From Seminibacterium arietis (GTDB taxonomy: Bacteria > Pseudomonadota > Gammaproteobacteria > Enterobacterales > Pasteurellaceae), in contig NZ_JBHTJN010000011.1 in the NCBI RefSeq assembly GCF_042675725.1, positions 239,716 to 303,715 of the forward strand: 64,000 nucleotides of DNA, given 5' to 3'. The notes under the pieces are model-generated. The model saw only the letters and a program-made list of their open reading frames with translations, had not been told where the DNA came from and made no database searches. The position numbers and the translations under genes were made by a program. How positions within the stretch are numbered: position 1 is the stretch's first letter; each line of letters begins with the position of its first letter. Of the stretch, positions 1-8,589 are shown one piece after another.

Positions 1-1
1 T

Positions 2-832
2 GAAAATAATATTAATAACGCTTCATCACAACCTTATATTTATCTTGCCAACCGAAGATTTAATAAAAGCCCCGACAGTTTGCCACAAAAAGGTAAAGGA
101 TTTGCTTATTACATTAATTTAGAAAAATCATTCAATATTGCCGATCATCAAAAATTTTTATTCAATAATTTACTATCAGGAAAATATTATTGGAATAATA
201 AAAAATATAATGATATTGAAAATCGAGCATTAGTTGGTTATCAATACCAAAACGCTAAAAATCGTATGTCTATATCACCTTTATTTGAGAAACGCTGGTT
301 TGATCAAAAACAATATAGTCATTCCTATGGATTACGCTTTGAAAATGATATTAAATTAGCGAATAAATGGCAGTCTTCATTTGCATTTGAATATACTAAA
401 ACTAATTATAAAAATAAAAGTAACCCACACTATAAGCAGCTCTATTCCACTACATTAGTCTATTTAGCAGATAGTAAAAAATATTTTTATATTGGAAGTG
501 ATGTGCTATTAGATAATACAATAAATCTTCAGGAAAAATCTCGACGATATGCTATCCGTATGGGCTGGAAACAGGATTGGGATTACTATGTTTCTACTAA
601 AATCGGCATACAATTTGCTAAACGTTTTTTTAAAGAAAAAGAATATCTATTTAATAAAAAACGCTTTGATACAGAATATGACTTAACGTTGAATATATGG
701 AAAAGAGACTTTTCTATTTTTGGAGTTGTACCAAAGATACAATATAAATATCACAAAACTCGCTCTACAATACCTGATTTTTACAGTTTCAAAAAACAGC
801 AAATTAATCTATTATTTGAAAAAGATTTTTAA
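2..832 (+). CDS. Slam-like surface lipoprotein assembly modifier, C-terminal part (partial)
   Basis: The frame is open from base 2, so this is the 3' end of a longer gene; the TTG at 80 is only an internal codon. The visible 276 residues are rich in alternating aromatic and polar residues with short turns, as in an outer-membrane beta-barrel, and end in the aromatic Phe (EKDF) typical of barrel proteins. Phrases such as KGFAYYINLEKSF, SPLFEKRWF and the closing strand around VPKIQYKYHKTRSTIPDFYS resemble the DUF560/Slam barrel. Slam proteins move lipoproteins such as transferrin-binding protein B to the cell surface in Neisseria and Pasteurellaceae. The N-terminal TPR part would lie left of the window. 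It converges on the nrf operon with a 16-bp gap. The family call comes from reading only; another barrel family is possible. Confidence 0.68.
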   Translation, partial: ENNINNASSQPYIYLANRRFNKSPDSLPQKGKGFAYYINLEKSFNIADHQKFLFNNLLSGKYYWNNKKYNDIENRALVGYQYQNAKNRMSISPLFEKRWFDQKQYSHSYGLRFENDIKLANKWQSSFAFEYTKTNYKNKSNPHYKQLYSTTLVYLADSKKYFYIGSDVLLDNTINLQEKSRRYAIRMGWKQDWDYYVSTKIGIQFAKRFFKEKEYLFNKKRFDTEYDLTLNIWKRDFSIFGVVPKIQYKYHKTRSTIPDFYSFKKQQINLLFEKDF

Positions 833-848
833 CTCTCTAAAAGTGCGG

Positions 849-1895
849 TCAGTTTTTAAAATTATTTTGCAAACTTTCCGCCATTTTCATGCTTTCAACA
901 ATCGCACGACGATTAATGCTAGATTTTCCACTATCTAAAATTTTTTGCCATAATTTGATCGCTTCATTATAGTCTTGTTTTAAAAAAGCATCACTTGCTA
1001 GTAAAGATAAACTTGCGACTTCATTACTATCAGAATTGAGTGCAAAATCAATATATTGTTTTATTTCTGTATTAATATTCTGTTTATTTTTATAATAGAG
1101 AGAGGTTGCAATTTTACCTGCAATTTCAGCATTAAATCCGACTATTTTAGCTACATTTTTATAAGCAATTAAAGCATAATCAAACTCATTATTTTGCATA
1201 TGCACTTCAGCTAATTCAAACCACTTTTTGTCATCATTTGGATTTTCTCTTAACTTATTCTGCAATTTTATAATATAACTATCATTTTCATTATTTATCT
1301 TCATCTGTTCAAATCTCTGTTTATCATCAAAAAACTTGCTCTTCGCATTCTGCACTAATTCAAAACGGTCTAAAGAAAAATAATAAATAAAAGGTAGTAA
1401 AATAAGAATCAAAAATAATAAATTTACTTTATTTTTTGTTATAGAGGATTTTGAAAACTGTAGATTTTTATATAATAAATACTGAGCATTCTCATTATTT
1501 TGATTTAATTTTTTATTATCTTTAACATAATAAAATAAGCTCATTATTCCTATGATGAATAGAATCAGTGGTAATATCCATAATATTATAGTTGTCGCTT
1601 TAAGTGGAGGATTATAGCGTACGAAATCACCAAATCTAGTTACCATTATATCAATAATTTCTTCATTTGTTTTCCCTTCATCCACCATTTTATAAACTTC
1701 AATACGCAAGTCTGAAGCAATAGGGGAATTAGATTCAACAAGATTTTGATTCTGACACTGTGGACATCGTAAAGATTTCGCTAAATCCACCGCTCTTATT
1801 CTATTTTGTGCTGAATTAAATTGATATGTATCTACTATCTCAGCATGACAAAGTAAACTAAATAAAGTAAAAATTAATATAATAAATCTTTGCAT
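849..1895 (-). CDS. nrfF: Cytochrome c maturation protein, NrfF/CcmH domain fused to an NrfG/CcmI-type TPR domain
   Basis: A 348-residue protein with a signal peptide (about residues 1-18, ending CHA). A CcmH/NrfF domain follows, with the heme-lyase motif LRCPQC (Cys44, Cys47), then one transmembrane segment near residue 105, a second near 155, and a TPR-like C-terminal region. CcmH/NrfF reduces or presents the apocytochrome CxxC thiols, and the CcmI/NrfG TPR part binds the apocytochrome C-terminus. E. coli has these as separate nrfF and nrfG genes; here they are fused, as in several CcmH proteins. It is the last gene of the nrf operon, 15 bp after the thioredoxin gene. The likely job is attaching heme to the NrfA CxxCK site together with NrfE, but a role in general cytochrome c maturation cannot be excluded. 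Confidence 0.85.
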   Translation of the reverse strand: MQRFIILIFTLFSLLCHAEIVDTYQFNSAQNRIRAVDLAKSLRCPQCQNQNLVESNSPIASDLRIEVYKMVDEGKTNEEIIDIMVTRFGDFVRYNPPLKATTIILWILPLILFIIGIMSLFYYVKDNKKLNQNNENAQYLLYKNLQFSKSSITKNKVNLLFLILILLPFIYYFSLDRFELVQNAKSKFFDDKQRFEQMKINNENDSYIIKLQNKLRENPNDDKKWFELAEVHMQNNEFDYALIAYKNVAKIVGFNAEIAGKIATSLYYKNKQNINTEIKQYIDFALNSDSNEVASLSLLASDAFLKQDYNEAIKLWQKILDSGKSSINRRAIVESMKMAESLQNNFKN

Positions 1896-1910
1896 ATTTT
1901 ATAATGGATA

Positions 1911-2441
1911 TTAATCAGTTAATTTTTCAATTTTTGGTATAAATTTTTGTTGCCAGATTTGTGGAGTTAGCTCACCAGAATATCGGTAACGAATAATATG
2001 ATTACTATCAACTAAATAAGTTTCAGGTGTGCCATTAACGCCTAATTTCATTGCTAACTTGCCTTCGCTATCATTAATTGTTAAAACAAATGGATTACCT
2101 AAATTTTCTAACATTTGCACCGCACTTTGTAATTTATCCCGATAATTCACCCCAATAATTTGTATACCTTGTTTATTTAATTCTAATAAAAAACGATGCT
2201 CTTTAAGACAATAATGACACCAAGTCCCCCACACATTAATCAAAAAATATTGTTTTGGCAGATCTTGATTAGAAATAACTTTCCAAGGTTGTAATAAACT
2301 CGTTTGATCAAATTCAGGAACAGACTTTCCAACTAAAGCAGAGTCAATATTTTTAGGATCATTTTTTAATCCTAAAAATAATAACTCACATAAAAACACT
2401 GCTATTAATAAGGGAAAAAACAATATAATTTTTTTATTCAT
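1911..2441 (-). CDS. Periplasmic thiol:disulfide reductase, DsbE/CcmG (NrfX) family
   Basis: A 176-residue membrane-anchored thioredoxin-fold protein. Residues 6-25 form an uncleaved signal anchor. The active site is WCHYC (Cys75, Cys78), preceded by the WGTW context typical of CcmG/DsbE, and a cis-proline sits in GVNGTPETYLVD. This family keeps apocytochrome c cysteines reduced for heme attachment in the periplasm. Its start overlaps the end of nrfE by 8 bp, so the two are translationally linked, and the NrfF/NrfG fusion follows. The position suggests it serves NrfA maturation. Confidence 0.87.
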   Translation of the reverse strand: MNKKIILFFPLLIAVFLCELLFLGLKNDPKNIDSALVGKSVPEFDQTSLLQPWKVISNQDLPKQYFLINVWGTWCHYCLKEHRFLLELNKQGIQIIGVNYRDKLQSAVQMLENLGNPFVLTINDSEGKLAMKLGVNGTPETYLVDSNHIIRYRYSGELTPQIWQQKFIPKIEKLTD

Positions 2442-4350
2442 AACTAAAACAATTTTGTTTCTTTTTTAATCCTAAAGTTGCAAAAAATGCACCTAATGAC
2501 ATTAGAATTCCACCAATCCATAGCCAACGAACAAAGGGCTTATAATGTAATTTAAATGAGAAAGTACCACTGCCTAGTTTATCCCCCATCACAATATAAA
2601 TATCACCTAAAAATCCCCACGATAATGCTACTTCTGACATATTCATATTACGTGCGTCATAATAACGTTTTTCAGGATAAAGTTTTGTAATAAGTTGATT
2701 ATTTTTATAAACAGCAAAATGAGCTTTCTCTGCAGTATAATTTTCGCCTATTTCATTAGTAAATCCTTGATAATGGAATTCATATCCTGCTAGTTTACAA
2801 TGTTCATTTGGTGATAACCTTACTCCTATTTCACTTCCAAAATAACTAGACATTATTGCTCCGATAATAGAAATAGAAACACCACAATGAGCAAAAACTA
2901 GCCCCAACTTTTTAAATGTTATTTTACGCTGAATTATCCATAAATGATTTAGTAACAACCATATTGCTAATACAATAAAAATGAATGCTACAATATTAAA
3001 TTTTAATTCTGTATTTTGTTGGACATTATATTTAATTAATAAATAACTTAATAATATAGAAGCTATTGATGAAATAAAACTTTTTACGAATAAAGTTCGA
3101 TTATTTTTACTAAAAAACAGATGAGAAACAATAATCATTATAATAGAATTAATTACGATCAATGGTAAAAATATAGAATTAAAATAAGGGGCACCAACAG
3201 ATATTCTCCCCCATCCAACAGCCATAAAAAACATTGGATAAAATGTACCAAGAAATACAGTTACTGTAGCAATACTAAAAATTAAATTACTAATTAATAT
3301 AAATAGTTCTATCGAAAACCAACTAAATTTTACTGTATTCGATTTAATATTTATTTTTAATGCAAATATACTGAGAGAAATAAAAGTTAATAAGAAAAAT
3401 AACGTCAATAATGCTATACCACGTTCTGCATCTATAGCAAAAGCATGAATAGAATTCAATACACCAGAACGAACAACGAAAGTACCAAGTAAGCTAAATA
3501 TAAAACTAGCAAGTGAAAATAGTACCGTCCAATAGCTAAAAATTCCTTTCTTTTCTATTATGGACAAGCTATGGAATAAACCTAAACCAAGTAACCAAGG
3601 CATTAAAGATACATTTTCTACGGGATCCCAGAACCACCAGCCTCCCCAACCTAATTCATAATACGCCCACCAAGATCCTAACATTATACCTAGTGTTAAA
3701 AATAACCAAGAAACAAGCACCCAACTACGCATATATCGTGCAATTACGCTACTAAAACCGCCATTTAATAAGGCGGCGAGTGTCAGTGAAAAGTTTATTG
3801 CAAACCCTACATAACCAATATAAAGCAATGGTGGATGAAACACTAGCCCTATGTCTTGTAACATTGGATTAAGATCTCTCCCTTCAATAAGAGCAGGAAA
3901 AGTGCGGTCAAAAGGGCTAGAAAAAAATAAAATAAACAATGTAAATCCAAAACAAATCAAACCTAAAATTGCAAGAGTCTGACTCGCAATAATAGGATCT
4001 ATTTTTCGACTAAAAAAAGCAAAACTACTAAGCCATAGCGATAAAGAAAATAGCCAAAATAGCATTGAACCTTCATGCCCACCCCAAGTGGCGGCAATTT
4101 TGAATAATAAAGGTAATTGAGAGTTAGAATGTGAGGAAACATAGAGAACAGAAAAATCATCTATCGTAAAAGAGTACACTAATAAAAATAGTGAAAGTGC
4201 GGTGGAAATTGTGAAAATATAGCTAAACTGCCATGCTAAAGACATCAGTCTAGCATCGTTTCGCCAAATCCCTATTTGTGGAACTATAGCAAGTAGCAAT
4301 GAAGAAAATAGTGCAAACAAAAGCGAGATAAAAGCAAACTCAGGTAACAT
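2434..4350 (-). CDS. nrfE: Heme lyase subunit NrfE/CcmF family
   Basis: A 638-residue multi-pass membrane protein of the usual CcmF/NrfE length. It shows WGGHEGSMLFW near the N-terminus and the tryptophan-rich heme-handling WWD motif (YELGWGGWWFWDPVEN), flanked by conserved histidines. A periplasmic domain and final transmembrane helix close the protein. CcmF/NrfE passes heme to apocytochrome thiols; NrfE is specialised for the CxxCK site of NrfA. It lies in the nrf operon after nrfD, with a 103-bp gap holding a hairpin. The N-terminal ATG has an AGGAG 14 nt upstream, a rather long spacing. Whether it serves only NrfA or all c-type cytochromes cannot be told from this window. Confidence 0.9.
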   Translation of the reverse strand: MLPEFAFISLLFALFSSLLLAIVPQIGIWRNDARLMSLAWQFSYIFTISTALSLFLLVYSFTIDDFSVLYVSSHSNSQLPLLFKIAATWGGHEGSMLFWLFSLSLWLSSFAFFSRKIDPIIASQTLAILGLICFGFTLFILFFSSPFDRTFPALIEGRDLNPMLQDIGLVFHPPLLYIGYVGFAINFSLTLAALLNGGFSSVIARYMRSWVLVSWLFLTLGIMLGSWWAYYELGWGGWWFWDPVENVSLMPWLLGLGLFHSLSIIEKKGIFSYWTVLFSLASFIFSLLGTFVVRSGVLNSIHAFAIDAERGIALLTLFFLLTFISLSIFALKINIKSNTVKFSWFSIELFILISNLIFSIATVTVFLGTFYPMFFMAVGWGRISVGAPYFNSIFLPLIVINSIIMIIVSHLFFSKNNRTLFVKSFISSIASILLSYLLIKYNVQQNTELKFNIVAFIFIVLAIWLLLNHLWIIQRKITFKKLGLVFAHCGVSISIIGAIMSSYFGSEIGVRLSPNEHCKLAGYEFHYQGFTNEIGENYTAEKAHFAVYKNNQLITKLYPEKRYYDARNMNMSEVALSWGFLGDIYIVMGDKLGSGTFSFKLHYKPFVRWLWIGGILMSLGAFFATLGLKKKQNCFSYE

Positions 4351-4420
4351 AGATTTCTGTTAATCTCCTTTTAAAGCCAGTGAAAGTATGCTAAAGAACA
4401 TAAAAATTAATTTAGAGTGA

Positions 4421-4444
4421 AATCCGATACTTAAATATCGGATT
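4421..4444 (-). other. Intra-operon hairpin between nrfD and nrfE
   Basis: A perfect 9-bp inverted repeat (AATCCGATA / TATCGGATT) with a 6-nt loop lies just after the nrfD stop. On the minus strand the stem is followed by only TTTC, so it is a weak terminator at best. It could be a processing or stability element that lowers nrfE expression relative to nrfABCD. Confidence 0.55.
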
Positions 4445-4453
4445 TTCTATCAC

Positions 4454-5422
4454 TTACACTAGAGTCATCTGTCCCGCATAAAGAATGAAGAACCGCAAGC
4501 AAAGCACACCCAATAACCCCAACCCTGAATGCAATAACATAAATCCTTTGCTGTGTTTAGTTTCATCTTTTATTATCATATTTAGCAATAGTGGTATGAT
4601 AATTCCCAATCCAACCACACCAATCCAAAATACAGAAGCCCAAAATCCACCACTAAGTGCGGTATAAAACGCGACAGTTTTTTGCCCCCCACCAAGATAT
4701 AACCCAAAAAAGAAAGCAAATAATAGGAAAATTTCTGCAAAAACAAGTGGATTTTCGTATTTATGTAAAAAAGCAATAGAAATAGAACTTGTCGCTGATT
4801 TTTCTTTACTAAATAACAAAGTACAAAAAATTAAAGCAGTAATACCTGAAGATGTTCCCGAAACAAGAAATAATACAGGCAAAACAGGGCTATTTAACAT
4901 CGGATAACTAATTAAAGCGGAAAGTAAAAATCCTGTATAAGCCCCTAATGCAATACTTAATAATAATGTAATAATTTCAATTAAATTAGTAAATTTAGCG
5001 GCAAGATCAATAATTTTAATAGTTAATTTTGCAACATTAGGGAAAAATCTATAAAGAAATAGAAATAAGTTATTTTTAAAAATAATAGCAAGCCATATGA
5101 TTAAAAATAGCATATATAGTTGGAACAGCATTACCCCTACTGACATAATTGAAGTGCGATGATAATTAAACATTAAATACCAAAATGTCCAAGGCTTAGT
5201 CAAATGAAAAATCAATAGCAGTAAACCAATAATAATAGTTGTTGGTGCAAGCCAAGCATTACAACGTAATACCGCATTTTCAGCAGGGTTTTCACCCGCT
5301 ATTCCACTACGTTTCAATAAAATAGTAATAGTCACTGCTCCCGCTGAGATTCCTAGTAAAAACAAATATAAAGCAATTGGTGCATCCCACACTAAAGATG
5401 GAAAATCAAATACGTTGCTCAT
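4454..5422 (-). CDS. nrfD: NrfD, membrane quinol-oxidising subunit of the nitrite reductase system
   Basis: A 322-residue hydrophobic protein with about eight transmembrane segments and the NrfD/PsrC-type N-terminus (VWDAPIALYLFLLGISAG). NrfD takes electrons from menaquinol in the inner membrane and passes them to the ferredoxin NrfC, then to NrfB and NrfA. The start codon overlaps the nrfC stop in an ATGA, so the two are translationally coupled. Length and hydropathy match the family. PsrC-like subunits of other reductases look similar; the neighbours settle the call. Confidence 0.93.
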   Translation of the reverse strand: MSNVFDFPSLVWDAPIALYLFLLGISAGAVTITILLKRSGIAGENPAENAVLRCNAWLAPTTIIIGLLLLIFHLTKPWTFWYLMFNYHRTSIMSVGVMLFQLYMLFLIIWLAIIFKNNLFLFLYRFFPNVAKLTIKIIDLAAKFTNLIEIITLLLSIALGAYTGFLLSALISYPMLNSPVLPVLFLVSGTSSGITALIFCTLLFSKEKSATSSISIAFLHKYENPLVFAEIFLLFAFFFGLYLGGGQKTVAFYTALSGGFWASVFWIGVVGLGIIIPLLLNMIIKDETKHSKGFMLLHSGLGLLGVLCLRFFILYAGQMTLV

Positions 5423-6096
5423 CGTCTAATCTCCCCTTCTTTAGATGGAATATGATAAAGATTAGGTTGTGTACCAAGTTCTACTTTTGTGCGGTAATTC
5501 TGTGTCGTTTTCAATTTCAATGAAATCGAACTATTCGGATCATTAATATCACCAAAAGTTAAAGCATTAGTTGGACAAGATTCTACGCAAGCAGGTTGCT
5601 TTCCTTTGGCTAAATTGGTGTCTCGACAGAAATTACACTTATCTGCTGACTTGTGTACTGGGTGAATAAAACGTACACGATATGGACAAACAACTATACA
5701 GTATTGACAACCTACACACAAATCTCTATTAACATCTACAATACCCGTCTGTTTATCAATGTAGGAGGCACCTGTAGGACACACTGAAACACAAGGAGCA
5801 TTACTGCAATGCTGACAAGAATGGCGGAAAAATTCATATTTTACGTGAGGAAATTCACTATAAGGCTGACTCCGAATAATTTCCAAACGTGAAACGCCTT
5901 CAGGTACAGAATTCACTTTTCGACAAGCATCCATACAAGCAGTACAACCAATACAAGCTGTTTCATCATGCACCATAGCATAACGAACAGTTTTTAATGA
6001 TTTTTCATTTTGTGCAACTGATTTTATTGTTGTTCCCGTCATCAGGATTAAAGCTCCCATGCCAGAAACAAAATTTCGGCGTGAGCAAATAGTCAT
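5419..6096 (-). CDS. nrfC: NrfC, periplasmic four-cluster ferredoxin
   Basis: A 225-residue protein with a twin-arginine signal (SRRNFV at residues 5-10). Four cysteine clusters carry 16 cysteines for four [4Fe-4S] centres: Cys48/51/54/58, Cys94/97/102/106, Cys127/130/133/137 and Cys154/157/170/174. It carries electrons from NrfD to the NrfB cytochrome on the periplasmic face. It overlaps nrfB upstream and nrfD downstream by 4 bp each (ATGA), which marks a tight operon. Confidence 0.95.
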   Translation of the reverse strand: MTICSRRNFVSGMGALILMTGTTIKSVAQNEKSLKTVRYAMVHDETACIGCTACMDACRKVNSVPEGVSRLEIIRSQPYSEFPHVKYEFFRHSCQHCSNAPCVSVCPTGASYIDKQTGIVDVNRDLCVGCQYCIVVCPYRVRFIHPVHKSADKCNFCRDTNLAKGKQPACVESCPTNALTFGDINDPNSSISLKLKTTQNYRTKVELGTQPNLYHIPSKEGEIRR

Positions 6097-6698
6097 TTTT
6101 TATCCTTTTGTTCGGTTATTGTAAGTTGGTCTTGGTTATGATGTTGTTGCTGTTTGCTATGGCAATCAACACATATTTTAACCCGCTCTTTTTTTTCTAA
6201 TTTTTGCACAGGATCTTCTTTTTGATGCAATGAATGGCAAGCAGCACAAGGCAATTTCATAGCATGAACATCGTGAGCCCAAAATTTTTCACGTAAATTA
6301 TCGGGTTGATGACACGAAAAACAAACTTGATTTTGCTCTTCTACTGAAAACATCGGTGTTTTTTTATTGAAAATATCGCTCTCAAAACGCATCACATCTT
6401 TGGTTCCGAGACGATGCTTCTCCGAAATATTACCATGACAACTTATACAAGTAATTTGCTTGCCTGTTGCAGGATTGCTTTTTGACAAGTGGATTCCATT
6501 AAATTTACCGAAATGTAAATCACCACCAAATTGTTCACTATTAGCATCGAATTTATGACATTTAGCACAATAGTCATTTGGATTACGTTGATTTTCTAAA
6601 GTTGGATGGTAAATCAACTCTCCACTTACTGGTAAAACAAAAGTAAATAGAGAAAGCAATACTATCAGCTTTAGCATAATTTTTACTGTAACGTTCAT
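6093..6698 (-). CDS. nrfB: NrfB, pentaheme cytochrome c electron donor to NrfA
   Basis: Five CxxCH heme sites are visible (CAKCH, CISCH, CFSCH, CAACH, CVDCH), the number expected for NrfB. The start is placed at the ATG at 6698 because GAGGT lies 7 nt upstream; the in-frame ATG at 6719 would put this Shine-Dalgarno inside the gene. With that start a signal peptide runs to about VSG. NrfB is a periplasmic wire between NrfCD and NrfA. The gene overlaps nrfC by 4 bp and follows nrfA by about 80 bp, a gap that contains an uptake sequence. Confidence 0.93.
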   Translation of the reverse strand: MNVTVKIMLKLIVLLSLFTFVLPVSGELIYHPTLENQRNPNDYCAKCHKFDANSEQFGGDLHFGKFNGIHLSKSNPATGKQITCISCHGNISEKHRLGTKDVMRFESDIFNKKTPMFSVEEQNQVCFSCHQPDNLREKFWAHDVHAMKLPCAACHSLHQKEDPVQKLEKKERVKICVDCHSKQQQHHNQDQLTITEQKDKK

Positions 6699-6779
6699 TT
6701 TGATTACCTCAAATATCATTCAATGATAGACCGCTCTTTTTTTATTCTATATCTAAATAAAGTGCGGTCACTTCTCACA

Positions 6780-8270
6780 TTATTTCGCTGGTGGTACTTC
6801 TAAAATTAAACCTTTTTCCAACGCATATTTATTCCATTGAGGTACAATTTCTTTCAAAAATTTTTCTTTATTAGCTCTCTCTTTTTCAATGTCAACACCC
6901 ATTACTTTCCACGCTTTTTCTGCGGTGGAAATGTCAGGGTAGTCAATTGGTTGCTGTACACCATGTTTTGCTAAAACCAATGCTAATTTTGCTCTAGCGT
7001 CAACTGCACGATCTAAGCCACTTGCAATCACTTTCAAAATAATATCAGGAGCATGCATATGACCACCGTGACTAGCTGCAGAATAATCCCAACGCCATTG
7101 TGCATGGCGAATAGCTTTCAATGCTTCTTTCATTTCCTCTTCTGTTGCACCTGCATCCCAAGCGGCTTTTGCTTCAAAATGAGCTTTTACAATCTGATCT
7201 TCTAATTTAGACATCACATCTTTTATGTCTTTTTTATGATCCGAAATAACTTTACGTAAAGTTTCTTTGCTTTGGTCGTGGCAATTTGAACAAGTATTTT
7301 CAAAATTATCAAATGGGTTACCAATTTTGTGATCTGTATAAACTTTGCCATCAGCTCCTTGTACTTTCGGCATATGGCAATCTGCACACGTCACTCCATT
7401 TTTACCATGCGTTCCCATTAACCAAGTCTCATAATCAGGATGCTGTGTTTTAAGCATTGGAGCTTTTGAAAGAGAATGTTTCCAATCGAAAAACTCAATC
7501 TCGTCATAATATTTTTCCATGCTATCCACATCAACACCTTTCATCCAAGGAAACACCACATTGTTAGCCTGTGCTTTATCAAAATAATATTCTACGTGAC
7601 AATTGGCACAAACTGCTGCACGCTTATCGCTTTTCGTCGACATAGTAAACTCTTTGCCAATAATATCTAAAGCACGTGCCACATGAGGACGAGCAATACG
7701 TAATGCGGGCTTACCCTCAGCAAAGTCTTTTGATTTAGTATCGTGACAATCTGCACAACCAATTGAATTAACGATTTCTCCACCGCCTCTTGCCCACTTT
7801 CCTCTAAAGTATTCTTCTTCACCCCACTCTGCAATTAAGCGAGGTACATCTGGACCTTTACAAGTCCAACAAGCCATTGGCATTGGACCTGTTTTATCAT
7901 CAACTGGAGCACCTGTTCGTAAAATATTTCTTACATCAGTAATAGTATAAAAGTGTCCTCGAGGTTTATTATAAGCTTTAGCAAAACCATATCCTCCCCA
8001 CAATACAATCAGACGAGGATTTTCTTCAAGTGCGGATACAATTTCATTAGATTTTGCCGTATCAGACCAGCCTTGATATTGCTTAGGATATTTTGAAGCA
8101 AACAACGAATTATTGGCTTCAATGATTAAATTTTGATTAGGTTTAGTCATTTCAGCCTTAGTTGGAGCTCTACGCTCCGAGACACTTTTATCTTCAGCAA
8201 TCGCTTGTTGCACAATCAAAAAGCTAGTTCCAGCTAAAATCATAGCAATAACTTTATTTAGTATATTCAC
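6780..8270 (-). CDS. nrfA: NrfA, ammonia-forming cytochrome c552 nitrite reductase
   Basis: Catalytic subunit that reduces nitrite to ammonia with six electrons in the periplasm. Counting from the upstream GTG at 8279, the active-site heme motif CWTCK is at residues 137-141. Four CxxCH hemes follow at 175, 224, 298 and 330, and the signal peptide ends at AIA near residue 28. I prefer the GTG at 8270 as start because GGGG lies 8 nt upstream of it, whereas the GTG at 8279 has no clear ribosome site. The length, about 496 residues, fits the family. It is the first gene of the operon, and the upstream region holds a FNR-like site. Confidence 0.96.
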   Translation of the reverse strand: MNILNKVIAMILAGTSFLIVQQAIAEDKSVSERRAPTKAEMTKPNQNLIIEANNSLFASKYPKQYQGWSDTAKSNEIVSALEENPRLIVLWGGYGFAKAYNKPRGHFYTITDVRNILRTGAPVDDKTGPMPMACWTCKGPDVPRLIAEWGEEEYFRGKWARGGGEIVNSIGCADCHDTKSKDFAEGKPALRIARPHVARALDIIGKEFTMSTKSDKRAAVCANCHVEYYFDKAQANNVVFPWMKGVDVDSMEKYYDEIEFFDWKHSLSKAPMLKTQHPDYETWLMGTHGKNGVTCADCHMPKVQGADGKVYTDHKIGNPFDNFENTCSNCHDQSKETLRKVISDHKKDIKDVMSKLEDQIVKAHFEAKAAWDAGATEEEMKEALKAIRHAQWRWDYSAASHGGHMHAPDIILKVIASGLDRAVDARAKLALVLAKHGVQQPIDYPDISTAEKAWKVMGVDIEKERANKEKFLKEIVPQWNKYALEKGLILEVPPAK

Positions 8271-8302
8271 GATAATCACCCCATAGAAAACTAACTAAAC
8301 TA

Positions 8303-8345
8303 TTCTCATTAAAATTACTGACACATAAATAATTAAGAATGAGAA
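8303..8345 (-). other. Inverted repeat in the nrfA 5' leader
   Basis: TTCTCATT (8303-8310) and AATGAGAA (8338-8345) form an 8-bp perfect inverted repeat, extendable by further A-T pairs. It lies between the candidate nrfA promoter and the start codon, so it would be a hairpin in the mRNA leader. The half-sites also resemble Fur half-sites, but the 27-base spacer does not fit a Fur-box. The function is unknown. Confidence 0.4.
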
Positions 8346-8408
8346 CTTTTACTATTAAAAACAAAAAGATAAAATTAAAAAGGTTTTACCAATTAGAATA
8401 ATAGTAAA

Positions 8409-8480
8409 AATATAAATTAGTTTCAGTATTATCTTCACATTCTTTGCTTTTGATCAAAATTTTGATTAAAAATACTGAAA
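8409..8480 (-). promoter_or_regulatory. Candidate FNR-type site and promoter of nrfA inside a symmetric inverted repeat
   Basis: On the minus strand TTGAT-CAAA-AGCAA (8444-8457) matches the FNR consensus TTGATnnnnATCAA in 9 of 10 fixed positions. A 10-bp perfect inverted repeat, TTTCAGTATT (8421-8430) and AATACTGAAA (8471-8480), is centred on the same point, 8450.5. A weak -10 (TAATTT or TATATT, about 8409-8419) would place the start of transcription 42 to 49 bp from the centre, near the -41.5 expected for a class II FNR promoter. FNR control of nrf is known in E. coli; here it is inferred. Confidence 0.45.
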
Positions 8481-8550
8481 GAGAGTTATCTTAAATTGAA
8501 ATATATTAACTAGATTTACTGTATAAATTATTGCTAAATAGAAAAGACGT

Positions 8551-8577
8551 AAAAATCCCATCATACAATGGGATTTC
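8551..8577 (-). terminator. Rho-independent terminator of trxA
   Basis: AAATCCCAT / ATGGGATTT stem with a six-base loop. On the minus strand it is followed by a run of five T, just downstream of the trxA stop. Confidence 0.85.
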
Positions 8578-8589
8578 TACTAATATTGA

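Noticed and set aside
8303..8345. Fur-box upstream of nrfA
   Set aside because: The half-sites are 27 bases apart, too far for a Fur operator.
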